Of a stretch of DNA of 64,000 bases, positions 61,801 through 64,000 are shown one piece after another. The stretch spans positions 558,001 through 622,000 of the forward strand of contig NZ_CP071869.1 of assembly GCF_017569185.1 (NCBI RefSeq), in the 5' to 3' direction. The notes under the pieces are model-generated. The model saw only the letters and a program-made list of their open reading frames with translations. It was not told where the DNA came from and ran no database searches. Every line of letters begins with the position of its first letter. The first letter of the stretch is position 1. Position numbers and translations under genes: made by a program. This DNA comes from Polaribacter cellanae (GTDB taxonomy: Bacteria > Bacteroidota > Bacteroidia > Flavobacteriales > Flavobacteriaceae).

Positions 61801-63834
61801 TCCCTTATGTAAAAAATCGCTTATTTCTGATGTAGTTGATGGGGCTCTATTGTAAATACGTAATGTTGCAATATCTCCTTTAAAATATTCTACTAACCCA
61901 GATGTTCTATGTCTATATGCTCCAATTGTAGCATTAGTAGCTTTTGTTGCAGATGGGTTTACAATAGTTCCATTTGCAATAGTACTTGCAACTTCTGCTC
62001 CATTTACATATAACTTTAAACTATTTGTAGCATTATTATAAAATGCCATAATGTGTGTCCATTTGTCTATAATATTTGCTGGTACAAGTTGATTGGTAAC
62101 TTCTATAAAACCATTATTTGTTGTTTCTATTCCAAAACGTAACTTAACATTACTATTGCTTGCATCAGAATTATCAAAAATTAGCATAATTCTTCCTTGA
62201 ACACTACCATCTGCATCGTTTTCTTTTCGATAGATATCTGACCAATTCTGATTTAAAATTTGATTGCTGGGTTTTACCCACGTGTCTATTGTAATTCCGT
62301 CTGAAAAAGTGAACGAATTATCATTTGGAATTTCTACGTAATCGTCAGTTCCATCAAAATTCAATGCATAACTTTTCGGAATTCCTGCAAATACTTGGTA
62401 ATTCATAGATTTAGAAACAACACCAGTTTGAAAATTAAGGGCACTATTTGTGCCTTCTTGGGTGTTTCCAATAAATTTTTTAGTAGTATTATTTCTTAAA
62501 ATATATTTGTAATCTGTTTCCGAATTTTGCAATGTTACTGTATTGTCTTGTGGACAATTTATTGCTGAAGCTCCAGATAAAGTTTGTGTTTGTACTGTTC
62601 CGTTTTTTGTAGTTACTGTAAATGTACTTTGTTGGCTATTACTACTGGCATCTGTTGCAGTAACCGTAATTACAGTATCTGTTAATGTGTTTATAACAGT
62701 TCCTGCAACTGGGCTTTGGGTTAATACAGGCGAAACATCACAATTATCTGCAACTGTAAAAAGGTGGGTATAATCTGGAACCACAAAATTGTTAGAAGCA
62801 TTAAAATAACCTACTTGATTTGGTATAGTTGATAAAGTTGGCGCTTTATTATCTGTACCTGTACAACCTGTAACTTCTAATGTGATGTCTTTTGCGTTAT
62901 ATGCAACATTCCACGTATTTGTTGTGGGTAAATTTAAAGTACCAAACTTACCTGTGCTTCCATTGTGTGTAATTATTTTAAATTTTTCACCAACATTAGG
63001 TTTGTAATTTAATGATACATATAATTGATTATTGTTTAAATTTATAGTGTTACCAACTACTAATTTATCAAAATTATCTGCACTAATTATATGGAAATAG
63101 CTTTTGGTATTATTTTGAAAAGACAAATTTTTATTGAAAGTAGCTGTACCAATTGCATCTACACCCATTTCTAATTTCATATTCCTTTTTATGGTAAAAT
63201 CATTTAAAAAAACACCCGCATTTTTAATGGTACCAGTTCCCGTAAAAGAAGAAAGATTGTTTGGTATGTTAACGCCACTATAGATATTCCAAGTACCATC
63301 TAAAAGTAATTCTCCAGTAAATTGTTTAATTGTAGCAGAAGGGTAAAAATTTAATGTACTACTAGATCTTATACTCAATCTTCCTGTTGAGTTATTAAAA
63401 AGCTCACCTAAAACATTTAAAGATCGATTGCAATCTATTATTCCATTATTTATTAGGTGTCCTCCATTATTTAACCTAGTTTTATTAAAATTACGTATTT
63501 GACCATATTGACTAATTGTAAGTTGCCCATCTATTTGAATATTGTCAGTATTTAAATCAGCTCCTCTAACAACATTAGGAGCACAGGTATTTACACTGCA
63601 ATTAACTCCTGTTATTAAAACATTATCATCTATATCAATAAAACGTGTCTTTTTAATACTCCTAGGCTTTTTATTTCCAACCCAGTTGAACAAGTCAGAA
63701 TAAAGATAAACAAATAGAGGAGAAGTAGAACTAGGAGAACTAACGGACGAATGCTCTTTAAAAGTATGTGTGTATTGTGCGCACAATACATTACTAAAAA
63801 AAAGAAGTATAAAAAGAAGAAGTATTTTTTTCAC
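58846..63834 (-). CDS. Giant T9SS-secreted protein with HYR, LamG and beta-helix domains, copy 2
   Basis: The 1662-residue protein has a signal peptide (about 1-19), an N-terminal beta-solenoid-like region (about 60-320), an HYR-type domain (about 330-410; KAPTLSTIPNQVGYF, TVTATDASSNSQQSTFTV), the CPQDNTVTLQNSETDY motif shared with copy 1, a LamG domain (about 490-680), a beta-helix (about 760-1110), a WTGHIDSSWDNTNNWNGG block and a T9SS sorting domain at the end. The C-terminal half is about 70% identical to copy 1 by eye; the first 330 residues are extra. In-frame palindromic-repeat sequence lies in the sorting domain. A surface adhesin or glycan-binding role is inferred. Confidence 0.9.
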   Translation of the reverse strand: MKKILLLFILLFFSNVLCAQYTHTFKEHSSVSSPSSTSPLFVYLYSDLFNWVGNKKPRSIKKTRFIDIDDNVLITGVNCSVNTCAPNVVRGADLNTDNIQIDGQLTISQYGQIRNFNKTRLNNGGHLINNGIIDCNRSLNVLGELFNNSTGRLSIRSSSTLNFYPSATIKQFTGELLLDGTWNIYSGVNIPNNLSSFTGTGTIKNAGVFLNDFTIKRNMKLEMGVDAIGTATFNKNLSFQNNTKSYFHIISADNFDKLVVGNTINLNNNQLYVSLNYKPNVGEKFKIITHNGSTGKFGTLNLPTTNTWNVAYNAKDITLEVTGCTGTDNKAPTLSTIPNQVGYFNASNNFVVPDYTHLFTVADNCDVSPVLTQSPVAGTVINTLTDTVITVTATDASSNSQQSTFTVTTKNGTVQTQTLSGASAINCPQDNTVTLQNSETDYKYILRNNTTKKFIGNTQEGTNSALNFQTGVVSKSMNYQVFAGIPKSYALNFDGTDDYVEIPNDNSFTFSDGITIDTWVKPSNQILNQNWSDIYRKENDADGSVQGRIMLIFDNSDASNSNVKLRFGIETTNNGFIEVTNQLVPANIIDKWTHIMAFYNNATNSLKLYVNGAEVASTIANGTIVNPSATKATNATIGAYRHRTSGLVEYFKGDIATLRIYNRAPSTTSEISDFLHKGKNNLFLGDETGLVAYYPFFENTGTQLTDVTTNAYNGTINGASWTTGNVGGLLRAVSNVVTITKNEVITYVDKTATGTNDGSSWSNAFTSIQTAVNATCNTGKIYIAKGTYKEGSEISIGNSISLIGGFPVGGGTQNIDTNKTILDGNATYRVINATNSNAIILNGLVIQNGYVNAGNGGGVLGNNITLNNCLVKDNIILDTRNFLTAYGGGVYASGNLNVINSIIQENQVSTTGNFSKVYGAGIFGDSAINITNSVVQNNVLTATGNNVLCIGFGIYTFNGHISLTNSIVAFNKAKSTSATLFGGVYGNNTIQLNNSVLWGNEASSNSGSSYSPSEFYSETGTLVANNSLIKAQYPNDVNNINNINATIAGFNPLFVDEANGDFRLQTGSPLINAGNNTYNTTIEDLDGNTRIKNTNVDIGSYEYQNPFTGWTGHIDSSWDNTNNWNGGIPNNTTETYIYKTGNQPILITNGQTKTLTLATNANLNINAGKSLMVANDLTNNGTITINSNATSSGSLLVKGTSTGNITYNRYVANEWHLVASPVIGQNMNDFAVTNAATNQIIKNGDGTKYAIAPYNNNVPTNNWAYVLVADIASAGNFTNGKGYSMKRSTAGTFSFTGTLENNAKTINLVDGSKNNWNAIGNPYPSFIKLNNLVDATNNLLTVNKSVLNVDKVAVYLWDATTTSYKPYNESNTDIQYIAPAQGFFVDTKVGGGTFTITKNMLTHNLGNTFSKRAKTNNIFEIELKISDESQTKSTQIKYLKNATKGLDVGYDAGIFSAEESSFNVFSQLLENGANKSFALQCLPNSAYENMVIPIGIHADANKTIIFSLDAVNIPKGINIYLEDKQENTFTNLSDTNAVYKVTLFKTKNEVGRFYLHTTSQVLSTDDFSTALEQVKVWLSDKRTLQVANLPEGKSTLKMYNVLGKQVLVRFLDSARNNNEAQLSLQSHSRGLSFLLPKSLSEGIYLVKVKTNKGIKTKKIYLE
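58933..59012. repeat. REP-like element inside the sorting domain of giant gene 2
   Basis: The stretch includes ATTTCGA-N6-TCGAGAAAT (58987-59008), a palindrome typical of dispersed flavobacterial repeats. It adds about 16 residues (SLQSHSRGLSF and neighbours) between NNNEAQL and LPKSLSEG where copy 1 goes straight on, without breaking the frame. Confidence 0.65.
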
Positions 63835-63864
63835 TCTTGTTAATTTTTATAAAAATAGATACTT

Positions 63865-63872
63865 CAAAAATA
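63865..63872 (-). promoter_or_regulatory. -7 promoter element (TATTTTTG) of giant gene 2
   Basis: TATTTTTG on the minus strand fits TAnnTTTG, 30 bp before the ATG. A -33 TTTG is not at normal spacing. Confidence 0.4.
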
Positions 63873-63901
63873 ATACAAAAGCACGAGAAAATATTTTACA
63901 A

Positions 63902-63945
63902 ATGGGTAGTAAATGGGTAGTTTTTATAGGTAAAACTACGTGTTT
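63902..63945 (-). promoter_or_regulatory. Heptamer/hairpin element, copy 3
   Basis: TACCTAT (63926-63932), TACCCAT (63913-63919) and TACCCAT (63902-63908) are spaced 13 and 11 bp, with the same hairpin as copies 1 and 2. It sits between the giant gene 2 promoter and the stop of the next regulator gene. Confidence 0.7.
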
Positions 63946-64000
63946 TATAAAGAAATGGCTATATTTTGTGCTTCTCGCCTACTTTTTATGTTTAGCTTGT
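63944..64000 (-). CDS. C-terminal end of a second LuxR-type regulator (rest beyond window)
   Basis: The last 57 bp are identical to the 3' end of the LuxR-type gene at 56144-56200, encoding KLNIKSRREAQNIAISL and its stop. The gene runs off the right edge. If the duplication model is right, this is the parent copy with a complete N-terminus. Confidence 0.75.

Overview
The window comes from the chromosome of a low-GC member of the Bacteroidota, most likely a marine Flavobacteriaceae of the Polaribacter/Tenacibaculum kind. Supporting signs are the Bacteroidota -7 promoter element TAnnTTTG before many genes, type IX secretion (T9SS) C-terminal sorting domains, an OstA-like protein, DUF3810 and DUF4290 proteins, a TonB receptor paired with a BtuG-like propeller lipoprotein, and AT-rich codon use throughout. 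This placement is inference from gene content; no rRNA is present.

Layout. 1-14.7 kb is mainly housekeeping: a nuclease-like fragment cut by the window edge, dnaB, a DUF3810 metalloprotease-like protein, two exported amidohydrolases, a TrmH-type methyltransferase, polyphosphate glucokinase, a Ste24-like M48 protease, relA/spoT, a Fur-family regulator and purA. 14.7-22.6 kb is a nitrite/nitric oxide island: nirK with a fused cytochrome c, a NirV-like protein, an SCO1-like copper chaperone, a truncated haemoglobin, Ric/ScdA, an unrecognised 598-residue Cys-rich protein, a decayed Rrf2 regulator and a polytopic oxidase-like membrane protein. Two FNR-type boxes sit at activator distance before nirK and the 598-residue gene. 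22.6-41.1 kb holds a PLP decarboxylase, an OstA-like protein, an aminotransferase, a tandem pair of small exported proteins with ECF-type promoters, a lipoprotein beside a Crp/Fnr regulator, aconitase, RNase P RNA, dnaJ/grpE, a phosphodiesterase-like protein, murA, DUF4290 and uvrD/pcrA.

41.2-43.7 kb has a SatD/DUF3307 operon preceded by three evenly spaced inverted-repeat operators, then a probable mobile-element relic. 43.7-51.9 kb is a cobalamin uptake and salvage region: a riboswitch-controlled btuB/btuG-like pair, a leaderless binding protein, and cobU-cobT-cobS-cobC-btuF.

51.7-64 kb is the most unusual part: a tandemly duplicated locus of giant T9SS-secreted LamG/beta-helix proteins, tiny zinc-ribbon proteins and a membrane-bound LuxR-type regulator. 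The duplication breakpoint is visible (a copy of the btuF 3' end fused to a truncated regulator gene). The second unit is interrupted by an intact ISAs1-family element with a 9-bp target duplication. A 43-bp element with three TACCC-type heptamers at fixed spacing occurs three times, once before each giant gene and once just after the second. Giant-gene interiors are diverged while flanks are near-identical, and palindromic repeat sequence has been absorbed in frame into both proteins. This looks like a regulated, recombining surface-protein locus and is the best candidate for an undescribed system here.
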